DNA of 64,000 bases from Epinephelus fuscoguttatus (GCF_011397635.1 NC_064754.1:30856543-30920542); one strand, 5' to 3'. Positions 36,096 through 49,397 are shown, counted from the first letter of the stretch. Made by a program: numbers and translations. Notes: generated by a model from the letters alone, not told the origin.

Positions 36096-37962
36096 GTTTG
36101 AGGACATTCAGCATTAAATAATGAACAGACAACTCCAGGCTTACTGATACATATTGTTGAAAGTCGTCAGCATAGAAGTGTCAATGGGTTTTATGACAGG
36201 GGAAATACATCATTTTGGTCTGCTTGATAGTATTGGTCCTGGTGGAGACAAAAAATCAAAAGTGCTGAGGAAGAAAAGCCAGCAGGGTGTGGCTGATAAT
36301 GACCATTTAGGATGATTTAATGTTTTCCATTTCCCCAGTATAATGAACCAGGAATCTTTTACAGTGTAACCTTTAGATTATCACTGGTTTGAGGGGGAGT
36401 ATAGATCCTACATTTTAGAGCTGCTCTATCAATAGTTTTGTGTTGACAATGGATAAAATGACCATGTGTAATGCAAAAGGTGACTCTCACAGACACTTCA
36501 GTCCTTCAGCTTTATATCATTTACTTTAGCGTATTTCAGAACCAGAAATTAGTTGGTGGAGACCAAGCAGGGTCTACATTAGACTTTTATTTGTCAGGTG
36601 GCTGGAAACACAAGTCCAGATGAACACTTGTGTTAAATCACAAGTCTCCACCCCACCTGTATCACCTGCAATCCTGACTATACCACTCTCCCAAGATTTT
36701 AAAACTCCACCCTTCCAACCTGTGACTCTCCCTTTTCCTTCCAAACATGCTAAGTGGAACAAAAAGAGGACTGATGTGAGTGCATATGGACTTTTTACTT
36801 TTATAATGTTTTACGTTGTTAATCCTGTATGTATTATTTAAAGTAAGAAGATTGTTTGTGTTACTGTTCTAAGATTCCTAAGTTTAAACTGTTATTAAAA
36901 GAACAAGAAAGAGTAGCACCTTAGTGGACGCATCTATGACATAGGTTAAATGATACCTAATTTACTAATATTATTTTCATTATTATTATTGTTTTACATT
37001 ATGCAGATCAGGAACATTTCCTTTTAATATTCCTTGTTAAAGAAAAAAATCATCTGACAACCACTGTTCAACTACCGGCTTCCTGGATCCTGTGTGTTTG
37101 AATGTGCACCCCATCATCAGATGTTTTGTGAGCCAGCGGCAGCAACTATATAGTCTTTACAACTAGTGTTGAACTGTATTTGCTGGATGTGTGTAAGTTC
37201 ACCATTAAAATTTAAATTTGTAAATTTGCCTCTTTTCTGAATTAGGTACTTTCTTTTTAACGCTTTTGTTTGTGTGTGATGGGTTTTGAATGACACTTCC
37301 AGCTAGAGAGTTTTGAAACTGTTTTCAGAGCAAAATTTGTATTTGCCAGATAGTTTTGTTCAACTTGCTGTTTTCTAATTATGTTTTGAAGTTTTAATTT
37401 AAGAAGCACGACTGGGACTTTGACTAAGATGACAGTGTCTTTTTTATCCATCTCTCCCCCTTTGTCACACACATTCACAGAATAAAAGAGACAAAATATA
37501 AAGGAAGATTTGTCTCAATTGTTCAGGGAAATTAGAAATAAACTAATTGAATGGAGCAGATGGTAACAAAGAGTCTTGTTATTATGAAGATCTGCACTTG
37601 CCATCTGCACAATGTTTACAAATTAATTGCCCAGATAAATCTTTATGAACTCAAATCATTACTGCCAACTTCAGATCACAGCTGTCAGTCTGTTCAGAGC
37701 AGGAGAAAAGATCAACTTAGGGATTTACAGTGATCACTTTAACAAATTAGCAACAAATGATTTAAAGGTTGGGCGGAAAAATGTTACTTTTATTCTTGTG
37801 AAGTTGTCACAAGAGTGTTTGACTGTAATGTGCAGTTTTAGTTTTTGAGACGGAAGCTCTGATGTCAATGGGCCTTTTTTTCAATGAGCTCTTAAAATAT
37901 GTCAGTGTTAAATTTCTTTTTTAATTATATCATATAGTAATTAATAATAATAATAATTTAGT

Positions 37963-37965
<3 letters not shown>
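36096..37965. other. Spacer, no gene recognised
   Basis: AT-rich with scattered short open frames and no motifs. A small TAA tract at about 37942-37958 precedes the GT tract. Confidence 0.4.

Positions 37966-38042
<77 letters not shown>
37966..38042. repeat. Compound (GT)n(GA)n microsatellite
   Basis: About 21 GT units run directly into about 18 GA units. This gives a strand-asymmetric purine tract next to an alternating purine-pyrimidine tract. Confidence 0.95.
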
Positions 38043-38045
<3 letters not shown>

Positions 38046-38185
38046 GACTAATTCAATTATTTCTTTGTTCATTCAACAAAATTCTGTCAGCTGACTGGAA
38101 AAATTTGAAGACATTCTCAGAGTCTTCCTGCTTTCAACTCTTTCTGAACTTTGAAATTTAATCTGATTTTACTTATCTGTGGTGT

Positions 38186-38186
<1 letters not shown>

Positions 38187-38226
<40 letters not shown>
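38187..38226. repeat. (GT)n microsatellite
   Basis: About 20 GT units, 145 bp downstream of the compound tract. Confidence 0.95.
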
Positions 38227-38229
<3 letters not shown>

Positions 38230-38860
38230 TACATCTGTGTGTATACCTAAATGATGGCAGACATGTGAATGTTGTTGCTGTGTTTCCGTGCTGTACTGTG
38301 TGTGCTGTATAGTCTGTGTCAGAAGATCATTCTTTAAAGCCTCTGGTCTGTGTTAAGCACATACGAGGCTGCGTCAGCTCAAGTTCAGAGGCCACTCTGA
38401 TATTGAATTGCATTTTTCATAAAGACCACTGGCAATATGACAGAGAGTGTGGCAGAGGCTATACGACAATAATGCCGCGCACAGAGACCATTCAGCATCT
38501 GACCTGAGATCAGATTTCATCTGAGAATGTTCCGCTAGGCTGCAGATTAATGGAGTCACATTTACATTTCCAGGTTCCGGCAAAAATGATATATAAAGAA
38601 TCCTGAAGCTTTTTTTGATTCTTGTTCTCAGACTGTGGCAAATATGATGGCCTCATTGATATATAGTCCTGGCAAATCCAAAAATGCCTCACTAGTCACA
38701 CCCTTTCCACAAAAAGGATTATGGTGCTCCCTTAAAAAAAAATGTTTCTTTTTTAGATGTTATTTTTACTAAGGCCTGGCCCTCTCTGGATCTGATCAAG
38801 ACTGATCAGGATCTCCCCAAACATAAAATAAACTCCTAAAAAGACGACTGTGGGTTTTTA

Positions 38861-39346
38861 CAACACATTCTCACTCTGACCTTGTCACATATTGCCTGTT
38901 ACATGCATTGTCTTCTTTCAAGATACACCCAACGTTTCCACAGGAAATTTAACATTTACCTACAGTCTCTTTCAAATAAACACACTTTGGTGGTACACTG
39001 CAAATTGACTTTTTTTTCAACAACAAACACACATGGGTGGGTTTAGGAAAAAAGAACAGGGTTCGGCTTTAGGATCTTATTGGACGCAAACACCGCTCTC
39101 TCGGGTGAATGTCGGTGTTTGTTGGATCCCATCCACCACCCCTCTCACCCACCTCAGCCGGACATTCGCCACCTTAACTTTAGTCCTTGTTCCACTGCGT
39201 TTCCCACTCACGCCGCTGGGTACCGTTAAACTACAACGGCAACCGGATGCATATCATGCTGATGCTGCTTTTTTTCGTTGGAGTCTGATGGCACGAGTCA
39301 TGGCCCAAGCGTTGGATTTCGACAACTTTGGAGTGAGACCGGGCTC
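38861..39346 (-). mobile_element. CAAC-family MITE copy 2 (inverted)
   Basis: Starts CAACACATTCTCACTCTGAC and ends GGAGTGAGACCGGGCT, the mirror image of the copies at 42.5 and 49.7 kb. The interior carries GTTTAGGAAAAAAGAACAGG and ACACCGCTCTC in the reverse order expected. The open frame 39033-39395 crosses it and is not a gene. Confidence 0.75.
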
Positions 39347-39399
39347 GCTTTTACGATCACGTTCATTCAAGTCACATTATGCAGAATTAATATAAGACC

Positions 39400-40080
39400 A
39401 GTGCATCCTCATAGATGATATGGCATGCTACGGAAATGCACACACAACAACTTGTATGATATCCTACGAATTAGCGCCCCATGACTGAGGTTAGGTCCTC
39501 AAAGTACAGCTACGTAATTAATATGAAGTTAATATGAAGTAAGCAAAGTTACTGTGGTTAGGTTTAGGAAAAGAAACATGGTGAGGACGTACTTTAAAAT
39601 GACTCAAAGTTCACATGTTTCCAGTTTGGGTTTTGTGACCCATCCTGCACTCCAACCTATCTCCATACAAGACCAGCCAGGACGCTATATTTTTTTTCGT
39701 AGGATGGTAGGGGAAGGTACCACCTTTTCCACCTCTGATTGGCTAGAAGGGCTCTCCTCCGACTGGTTATTTGATTTAGCCATGAAATGTCATCTCACGT
39801 TCATGGCATGCTGTCGGCTAGTCTGTTTTGATCGTCTTTACCACCAACAGAAGTAAATGAAGTCAACAGTGTGATAAGTGCGTGCCATCAGATTTATATT
39901 AATGGAAACCACATCACTTAATTTAAGGTTGACACCTAAAGTGTATGTCCACATCTTAACATATGTTCTCATACCTCGGAAAAGGCGGTACCTTCCCCTA
40001 CCATCCTACGAAAAAAAATATCGCAGCCAGGACTGCTTCCTTGTTTACTCCCATCAGCGTCAAGTGATCCAAGCCTTTTA
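39400..40080. repeat. Dispersed repeat hosting a 340-bp MITE
   Basis: The flanking sequence (GATATGGCATGCTACGG, CCTACGAATTAGCG, GTTAGGTTTAGGAAAAG) has the look of another fish repeat with ATCCTACGAA words. The 340-bp element at 39684-40023 lies inside it. Confidence 0.4.
39684..40023. mobile_element. MITE with ~44-bp TIRs and 10-bp TSD
   Basis: The two ends are inverted copies over about 44 bp, differing at about one position beyond the outermost bases. Shared core: CGTAGGATGGTAGGGGAAGG, preceded by eight T. Perfect direct repeats CAGCCAGGAC flank the element at 39674-39683 and 40024-40033. TSDs of 9-10 bp are typical of Mutator-like elements, so I assign it there tentatively. Near-identical arms suggest a fairly recent insertion. 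Confidence 0.8.
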
Positions 40081-40705
40081 AACAGAACAACCTGATTGGA
40101 CACATACAGCAGTCAAAGCAAGCAGCTGTCATGTTTAATACTGTTATTTGAACCACTTATGTGGAGGTGAAAACACAGCCAAAATGTGCATTATAATCAT
40201 GTGTTGCACTGGAAACCTTTGTACTTTCAAAACTAACATGATATTAAGTAGAACCCGAAAGGCAAATCTGTAAAACGTCAATAGATAATTCATGTACATC
40301 TTTACATAATAATTTTATTTTAAAATGATGTTTTCTGAGGGCTCACTCAGGCGGACTGTTTCATTCACTCTCCCTTTCTGCTTCATTCATCACTCCAGTC
40401 AAGCTGTGCCTCGTGGCTCTTATCCATTCATATTTTACATCCTTTAATCTATCCCATCACTTTCTCCTGGTCAGTGAGGTTATGCTGCTAATGACGAGGC
40501 ACTGACCCTGAATTAAATCTGTCTGAGCGATGATGAATCACTTTGTCTGGTTAATAATGCCAAGTAGCATAATAATGGAAAATCGCATGGTACAGTGCTG
40601 TTTCGTAAATATTTAAAGAACTCAGCTCCTCCATCAAAATATAAACCAACAAGAGAATGACAAATGGCATTGGGCTGTGCTCTCTTATATTTATATCCTT
40701 TAAAA

Positions 40706-40712
<7 letters not shown>

Positions 40713-40747
<35 letters not shown>
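40713..40747. repeat. (TA)n microsatellite after a poly-A run
   Basis: About 17 TA units following 12-13 A residues (40702-40714). Confidence 0.95.
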
Positions 40748-40750
<3 letters not shown>

Positions 40751-42548
40751 CAGATAAATGCAAGGTACACTGATTACAGGGCATATCAGGGCACTAAGAT
40801 AACTGTCATCCGTGCTGTAATTTGGTCAAACTTTTGTAATTTTGTCTGTAGTTTTATTGTAGTTTTTTTGTGTGGTTTTTTTTTTGCACAAAAGTGTCAG
40901 GTTCATCTTCTGCTTGACTGAGTGATTTCAATTTAATCTTGGCATTCCTTAACCTCCATATATAATGACCTTATTTTACTTTTTCCATTGGCTGAGCATC
41001 TTATGATACTAAGATGTGCAGCCAGTTTACAGAGCTGAAAGTCATGGGACTGTAGACAGAGAATAGATAACAAACTAACAAGGTCACTCCCATTTCCCTC
41101 ACAAGTCTCATTGCTTTATCTGCATGTGTGTCACAGATGTGTACAAGGCAATAAGACTGAGGACCCAAATGAGTACAATGAGGCAGAACAGGTAGAAGAA
41201 AAAGGTCCTTACTAAAGCAGTGTTCAAATTAAAAGTCAAGCACGAGAAAGCAGTCCAAACAAGTAAACAAAACCAGAGGAGTAGGGTAGCCAGCAGTTCT
41301 AAACATAGGAAGCAGATATCAGGCAGAAAATCAGGAACAGGGAAAACAGGAATAGTGCACAGCCGTGACTAGACATACATGCACACCAGTATTTCACTGT
41401 CATTTTCATTTATTTAATATTCTGAATTTGATGTGGGTCATATAAACTACATACTCCATTTAGAAATTCTGAATAAAACCTAATTTTCAATGTAGCATTT
41501 TCTGGTTAAAGGCCCAGACACAGCAAACTGATTTCAGAGAAATAGCTGCAACAAAGGCCCCCTGCTGCGTCACTTGACATTGCAGTGTCTCAGCCAAAAC
41601 ATTGCTGATGAGCACACTGCAAACACTACAGCCAACGGGCAACCAGCACATATGTTCTGTGCCTGCGTGAGAGGAAACAACCTTCCATAGTAGCAGACGA
41701 TGGTAGTCTGTATTCATCACTAAAAAGGGAAGCTGGAAGACTGTCTTTACACTAGTTAGCCAGTTAGCACATTAACAGCAGAATGTTGAAAGAACAGAGC
41801 ATATTTACTGTGCACCAGTGAACAATAACACAAACCATCCCAAAATGTTTCTGCTTAAAAGCTCAATGGCTAAATAAAAATAATTGTACTTTATATAACA
41901 AGTTTGTTTTGATCTCACTCCCTCTTGACTTTAGCTGTTTGTTTACTTTCCTCACTTCTGTTTCTCTTCTCGTGCCCTGAGCTAAACTGCCAACAAGAGT
42001 GATTTTATTCACCAACAGTCTCTACTACCATCATTGCCTTTTCTGATTCAATGGTCCAACAAAAAGAAAGCCAATGAAGACCGATAAGGGACAAACGTGC
42101 GATACACACTGCACCGACTAGGGTGACAGACAATCAATGACAGCCCAACACTGACCAATGGCTGATCGTACGTTTGATGTTTGATGCTGGTATTTGTCCA
42201 CTCTTAGGAGCATTTTTTAGATGTGTACACAGCACATTCATAATGTACGTCTCAGTTGGGGTTTTTACGGCAGTTTGTGACACACACCTCTTGCCTGTGT
42301 ACAGTTGAAGGGTTGAAAGATGAAGGCTGTGTTCGTACCATCGATCAAGTCCGCCACCAGTGGAAAAATACTATTTAGATGGAAAGAAGCAAAATGGCAC
42401 AAGTGGCTTCAGCTGTTCCACTTTTTTACATTTTGATGTGATAAACGATGTTAAAACAACTACGGGAATATGAGTGATATATTAATTTTCATTAGTGTAA
42501 ACGGCCTTGTAGGAATATTGTCTTTTTCAGAATAAGTGAAAAAAATAA
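40748..42548. other. Spacer with probable diverged repeats
   Basis: The segment 41505-42200 (words TTAAAGGCCCAGACACAGC, CACTGCAAACACTACAGCC, GCCTGCGTGAGAGGAAAC) and the segment 41145-41345 (AGGCAATAAGACTGAGGACCC) resemble common fish repeats. I cannot bound either. No host gene seen. Confidence 0.35.
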
Positions 42549-43114
42549 GCTGGTCTCACTCTGAAGTCATTGAAATGTGATCCTTGGGCAGGGACTTATA
42601 GCGTCCGAGGCTGATCAAAAAAGTCCTTTAATGTCGGCATGATATGCCTCTGGTTGCAATTATAGTTTAATGGTGTTAAGCAATGTTGGGGAAAGGCGGT
42701 GGGACAAGATTGAAAGTTTAGACGGCCCAAGTTCGAGTGGGGCAGGTGGAAGCAGTGGTGGATGGGTCCCACAAACACCGTCCCACACCTGGGAGAGCGG
42801 TGTTTGTGTCCTGTAAGAATCTAAAGCCAAACCTTTTTCTTTTTTCCTAAACCTAACCATGTGTTTTTGTTGCCTGAGCCCAACCACGTGCATTAGTTGT
42901 CGGAGGAAAAAAAACATGTCTTTATTTTGAAAGAAACTGTATATAAAGTTAAATTTCCTGTGAAAACATATGAGTATTTTGAAAGAAGACAATGCATGTA
43001 ACAGAACTTGACACGGTGTCCCAGAACGTCAACAACCAACACAACCAGGGACCTTGCACATCACATCTGGATGTGGAAAATCCATGACTAAATGTCGATA
43101 ATGAGAATATGTTG
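42549..43114 (+). mobile_element. CAAC-family MITE copy 3
   Basis: Begins at GGTCTCACTCTGAAGTCATT and ends AATGAGAATATGTTG. The internal order matches copy 4: CCTTTAATGTCGGCAT, TTATAGTTTAATGGTG, GGGAGAGCGGTGTTTGTGTC, CCTAAACCTAACC, TTTGAAAGAAGAC, CCAGAACGTCAACAACC. The minus-strand open frames across it are accidental. Confidence 0.75.
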
Positions 43115-44786
43115 GCAAAAAATGCAACATTTTGTGCATGTAAGTGTAGTCATTGACAACATGACAGACTAATAACCTAGTGAGACAGTGAACAACTAAT
43201 GAAATAATGTGAGACAGGCCTGTCAACAGGTGAGGATGATTTGGGAATGTGAACAGATGGGTAGGTGGATCTGAGAGTCAGGTGACCAGGACTGGTGGAA
43301 GGTCACCTTGTGTACAGGTGGAAAAGCACAGGTCTGGAAAGTTTCTCAGAAGTTCCTGGGCCTGGGGGAGAGAGAAGATGCTGGAGGCAGGGACAACAGT
43401 ACTGATCAAAACATAAAGAACTTAGGCAGCTACCTGCTGTCATACTTCAGCAGTCTCTCCAGCACACAGCAAAATAGTTGACCTCACACTGCAGTACTGG
43501 GGAAATTGCTTTGGAAATGAAACCAAAAATACTATATTTACTTATGGACTTATGGAATTTTTTTAGACAATTATTCTGCCTACCTTTTTCTGACTGCAGC
43601 CAACACCTGGCTGAGAGTAACCTTCAATTCCTCCTGCTCTTCATCTCTCCTCTGCATCCTTTTCTACACAGATTCTATGGTGTCCTTACTCATCACAGAG
43701 CAGTCTGTTTCTTCATAACGCCAAGAATGATCCAAAATAAAAGCCTACACTTATCACTTCCTATAAAATTCCTCTGGACTCATAGGAGGCCAGCACTGTT
43801 TTCCATTAGTCAGTGAGGAAAATTATTCAGTGACTGGTTGGGACAGAACAGCCCTGGATAATGCTGACTGCATTTAGGGATAATCTCACTGGAAGTCAGA
43901 AGAGTGGTATTTCAAAATAAAGGCATTAAAGCAAGATGACACAAAACACTAATCAACACAGTGATGAAGACAACTGGGTGTTTTAGTCCTCCGAGACTGT
44001 TTAAGGGCTAAGAATGATACAGATGGTCGAGACAACAACTCTCAAGACCAGTTTCACAGATGAGCTGCATCTGACATCTAACCTGCATCCAACCATGCTG
44101 CAACATTCACAGTATAGAAGGGAAACCTGACCTCTTCAGAGTGAACTGATGATGATTTGAACAAATAAACCTCTGCCTCATCTCTCCGAGACTCAACAGC
44201 AAACATCAGCTCACAAAGTCAAAGGTGCTTGTGAGGGATTTGTACATTGCTGTGCTCTGGACTAATCTGTTCTGCATTTGTTTGCACTCTCCCTGGTTTG
44301 TTTTCAAACATCAGGATTGCTTTATATCTTATTAGTATTTTCCTCATTCATTAGGCTAAAATACTAACTATAACAAGGATTGTATTGTGCCTCCATTTTT
44401 GGTGTTTTTTAAATCAACTAAACAAACAGACTGTAGCTTTTAAAATGAAATGACAATACACATTATGGCTCTCTGCAGATCAGTTTATGTGCAAATTGCA
44501 TTACTTTGAGGATAGTTCTCAATCACATTTCTCATAGTTTACAGTTATGACATATTCTCATCATATGTATGAAGGAACTCTACTATCTGAATCATTTGAT
44601 TGAATGATAATTTTTACATACATAACACAGTATATCTCTCTAATGCTAAATTCAAAGTGAAGTCAGTTCTACTTTAAATTATATAAGCCTCAATCACAAA
44701 ATAATGACCTACCTATACGCCACTTTTTCTGATTATTTCAGGCCATTTATCACCAGGGAGCAATAAAAGCTTAAATTTTAATAGAA
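43115..44786. other. Spacer, no gene recognised
   Basis: The 112-codon frame at 43478-43816 has no motif. A short segment at 44135-44185 is similar to one at 45067-45140. Confidence 0.4.
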
Positions 44787-45060
44787 ATAATAATAACAAA
44801 CTTTATTTATACATCACCTCTCATACAAGAAATGCAGCACAAAGTTCTTTACAATAAGGGTCGTATAAGTACTGAGTGCTTCACGTAAAACAGACAAGGC
44901 AATTCAATATAACAGGACATTTAAAACAGTTTAAAACATGGATTAACAGATTCATGAAATCATAGAGTTGTAAAACTATAAATCATAAAATCAAGTAATT
45001 TGTGATGATTTTAAAAGAGTTGCAGCAGCATGAAGGGTAAATAGAAAGTAAAAGCGTGAC
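44787..45060 (-). repeat. LINE-related tail repeat
   Basis: AATAATAACAAACTTTATTT followed by ATACATCACCTCTCATACAA and GAAATGCAGCACAAAGTTC resembles the inverted 3' tail of fish non-LTR elements (TTTATTTATAxxGCACCTxTCATACA). No coding part remains. Confidence 0.5.
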
Positions 45061-45079
45061 TCCTTTAGAGTGAACATGT

Positions 45080-45113
<34 letters not shown>
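45080..45113. repeat. (GAT)n microsatellite
   Basis: About 11 perfect GAT units. Confidence 0.95.
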
Positions 45114-45114
<1 letters not shown>

Positions 45115-45289
45115 GAACAAATTAACCCCTGCCTTATTGCCTTGGTATTCTTTATATGGCAGGTCAGACCTCTGTGATCAAAAGTGAGACATGTCATGAC
45201 GCAAGCACACGCACACACTCGTTGTGGTTGTATTGTGAAACTTTCCACCGGAAGTCATTTTATATAGTCTGAGAGGTTTGACAAAAATC

Positions 45290-45643
45290 GGGAGCTGTGA
45301 GCGCCAACAGCGGATCATCCAGCCTCGTTCAGTCCGACGCACTTCAGTCCGCTGCAACAAGGGCGCGATTCCATCTAGAAAAGTGATTTATAGACACAGA
45401 GAAAGTAAAGTGAGCCTGGACAGAAACCTAACCGGACAAGGGAAAGGTTAAAAGTCCAGTCTTTTTTTTTATTCCTTTAATTGCATCCTCAGCGCCCTTG
45501 TTTTATTTGTCTCTGCCTCTGGACACGGTGATGCGCGCTGGCTGTGCTCTCTGGACTGTACCTGCGGTGATGGGCCGGGCCGGGAGATGAGCAGCGGGCG
45601 GACTGGGGGAGCCAGGGGCGCACGAGGAGGTCTGGACGCATAG
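45290..45643 (+). promoter_or_regulatory. Candidate noncoding first exon and promoter
   Basis: A locally GC/CpG-rich patch (CGCGCTGGC, GGGCCGGGCCGGGAG, GGGGCGCACGAGGAGG) rises from AT-rich spacer and ends at CATAG followed by donor GTAAAA (45644). No long frame is needed, as a 5'UTR exon would suit. Human SLC25A10 is followed by GCGR on the same strand, so a gcgr-like gene beyond the window is one candidate. That link is inference. Confidence 0.35.
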
Positions 45644-45846
45644 GTAAAAACTGGTTTTAGTGATCTTTGCTCTGGTCATCTTTACTCTATCCTATGTTTC
45701 TATTCTCTAGAAGCTTTAGAGAAGCAGGGTGTAGGTCTGCTCCAACTTTCTGATGTAACTCATATGAGAAATTGACTCTTCTTTTTCTTCTCCCTGCGGT
45801 CCAAACATTGTTTTATTCTGGAGGAGAGCGCAGCTTCAACTTTTGG

Positions 45847-45848
<2 letters not shown>

Positions 45849-45901
<53 letters not shown>

Positions 45902-45904
45902 CGC
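45849..45904. repeat. (GT)n(GC)n tract, Z-DNA-prone
   Basis: About 22 GT units pass directly into six GC units, a continuous alternating purine-pyrimidine run of about 56 bp. It lies about 200 bp after the candidate first exon. Confidence 0.95.
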
Positions 45905-48900
45905 TCTTTGGTTACGTGAGCGCGATCGTGTCATAGCGATGGAGGAACTAGAGAACTTTGATAAAATAATCCGTTTCCTCTTTCTGCTATCAACAGGTCA
46001 ACAGGCGTACTCTAAATAAACAGCACACCAAGTTCACTGTGATGTTTATTCATTACATGCTTGCCCTCATCAGGTGATTCATAACTAATTACACACGATT
46101 CATAATGTCATACAGTGTGTATAATATAGCCTACAGTATGCAGACCCACTGGTTATCCTGTTTCACTGTTGAGTTTCTCATTTACTGTCTCATTGTTTCT
46201 TTTAAATAATCTATTTTACATACTTTTTCCTCTGCTTGTTAGTTTGACCAAGCCTCTGATTGTGATTGTGGCAAATAAACATAACTTGATTTGATCATTT
46301 TGCTTGCTGATGCGTAGTTGCAGCCGTTTGAGACATCAGATGAGGTGATAAGACAGACACAGCATGGATACTGTATTGCTTGTCACAGCCTGTTTACTTA
46401 TGGAGAATGAGCGGCATATGATCACTTGAAATTAAATTATGAAAAGTCTGGAGTAAGATGAATATCTCCTCTTTTTGCCTGCTCTGTCTTTCTCTCTCGC
46501 CAGCAGGTTTTCATTTTCCTGCAAAGCCATAAATACGCGGTTGCAGATGCTTGTTAATATTGCTGTACCACATTGGGTATTTTTGTGGCTCCACAAAGAT
46601 GCGGGTTGTGTGATGTGAAGTGCAGCTGAAAGCTGGCTGCGTGATGATTTAGTTTGAATCTCATGTGATTGCTGAATGATTATTGTGTGATCATAACAAA
46701 ACAGGCGCTGTTTTCATTTGAAATTGGAACGAATAATTTGTAATCTCAACAAACTTCATTTCCTTTCTGTAACCCCTGAATGTTGTTATCACTGCGTAAA
46801 GACCTACCGGATTGTGCTGGGTAATCATCCAGAATAAGCAGACATTATAACCTCTGACAGTTATTTTGCTGCCTTCATTTGACATCTGCACAGCCTAGTG
46901 CAGCTGCAACCAGAGTCTCTGTAATATGCCTTTAGGGGCCGAGAGTGGCCCTGCAGTCATCAACTGTTAGTTTACAGTAGCCTATAGAGGCCACATTAGA
47001 CATAAATCAATGTTGTATCCCTATGTATGAGACTAATTGTGTGCATGTGGTTGCTGTAATAAGGAAAATCCTATTACATCAAGATCATAGAATTATTTTT
47101 CTGTGATCACAGAGCTGCATCAGATACTCAATTAATCAATAAACTGATTGGCAGAAATTTAATTGCAACTTTTCTGATAATAATTTATTTTTCAAGCCAA
47201 AGATGTCAAGTGTTTACTGGTTTTAACGTCACAAATGTTCTGATTTGCTGCTTTTCTTTGTAAATAATTATAGTTAACTGTAACTTTCACATTTGGACTG
47301 ATGGTCAAATAAAACAAGCAATCTGAACACATCACCTGGGGCTGTGAGAAACAACTAATGAAGGCAACATTCAGCCGATTAATGAAACCTGGGTGAAAAG
47401 AGTTACTTGAAGCCCTCTGTGAAAACAAAATGGAAACTGTTAAACACATGCCCTCTGGCTTTCTGTTAGTTCAGGTGGTGTATTCAGGGTAGTCATATTT
47501 TTAATTTGTGTATTTGTGCCTCGACACTTGCCTCACTGACAGGTTTCTCCTCAGATGAGTTCACCTTGACTCTCCTCCCGGGCCATTTGAAAATTGTTTT
47601 CTGCTTTAAAAGTGGATGAGAGGGGCTGATGTGATTGGCCATTAGTGAAGCCTGTCCCATGAAAAATTCATTTATCCTGTCTGTCTTGATTTCCAGTACG
47701 GCTCCACGATACGAGGAAAATATGCAATGTGCCATACAGCTGTCAAATATTGCAATCACAATATTACTTATGATAGATAAACAGAAAGTGTACTTTTTTC
47801 TGTAAGTTTACCGCTAAAATACAATAAACTGTTTGCTGAATTACAAAACTTAAAAAGGATGTATCCAAAATTCTTTTGCTGAACAAACTGATTACTGAAC
47901 AGAACACAAAGGCGCCAATAAAAACGAATGATAGTTACATTTTAAATTGCTTTTTTAACTAACACTCCCTCAGCTGACTCAGTGCGATGTGTTTATCGTG
48001 CAAGTTGACATTTCACTGATAATTAAAAAACAATATTGTCTGTAGCCCCAATTTCCACTTTTTTTTTTAAGGTTTGCAAAAACTGCTCCAACTTGGCTCT
48101 GTGCTTGTGTTTCCACCAGAGCCCTTCCTCTCCCTCTGCGTCTTTTCGCCCCCTTCTGCGTTTTCACTCTCCAAGTATAGCAAGTAATATCCTAAGTTGT
48201 CCTGCCTGAGGGCTCCGTGGTTTCCTCAGACATCAGACCACTCTTTTGTAATGGTATGATGGCTGGAGATTTGATTTGCTTGGTCAGGATGGGTCGGCGC
48301 ACATACAGGGAACATTTACTAAGGACAGATATTGATTCACAGACATTGGTCTTCAAACATGAAAGCAGACCAAGTAAGCTAATGTCTTTTTTCCATTAAC
48401 TTCGTCCTGACACGAACACTATTGTCAAAAAGCTTTGAGTTTTCACCGGCTTAACTTTTTTCCAATCAATACACAGACAAAGAGAGAGGGTTGTTTTTAA
48501 AACAAGACTGGGCAAGTCTCATTCAGCAGGACTGCAGACGGAGCCTGTGGGGGCCATTGTTGGAAGAAAGTGATTGCTTTGACCCGTGACCTTTTGTCCA
48601 TTAATATATTGGACTGTCTTTTACTTCTAGAAGACACTTCCTGCCCATTGAGACATTTTCAGAGTGTGGCATAAAGTGAGATTTGAATCTGCACACCCGC
48701 AGACTTCACACTATTTAAGGTTACTACATGTGCTAGTAAGTGATGAAGTATCACACCCTGGTCCCTCCTGGCTCTTCTTGTATTGATTATATGACAGTTT
48801 CAAGCTAAAATTTCAAAGGTCAACACACAATGAAGGCTGGCGCACATCAGCCTGCTGGGATATGCCATTACCATATTTTCTAGCGTTGATGCTGTCAACT

Positions 48901-49397
48901 CTCTGGAGAGGCAGCAAGTTTTTCACACTTGCTCCCTGGAATAACACAACATTGTACCCTTATATCTTCCTTTTTCCTCTGTCTGCATGACGCATGTAAT
49001 GTGTGTTATGGGCGTCAGTGACACATGTTAAATGGTGTGATGCTTGGGGATGCAGCTGGTGTGTCTCACTGATTTGGTCCTTGTTATTTTCTTAGTGAAA
49101 ATGACAGCACAGCGACACTATGTTTGAGACTTTTTTGATTGCAACCTTGTTGTTATTTCTTTGACTTAGCGATTGAGGCAATGGATAGAGCCAAGGAAGA
49201 TGAACTGATTGGAGCCTGGTGAATGTCAGAGATTAGACAAGCACAACATGTCATTTTGTAACACAGTAGAAAAAAATGTCAAAAGAGTTGGGAATTGATT
49301 CTTTTATAACACTGATACAGCAGAGCTTTGACCTAAATGCTCTAAATGCTATAGTGCTGATGTCAGGGAAGATTCTCAGTCATCCAGGTCATGGTAA
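45905..49397. other. Spacer, no gene recognised
   Basis: If the patch at 45.3-45.6 kb is a first exon, this is intron. No exon with protein similarity and no bounded element was seen. Confidence 0.4.
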
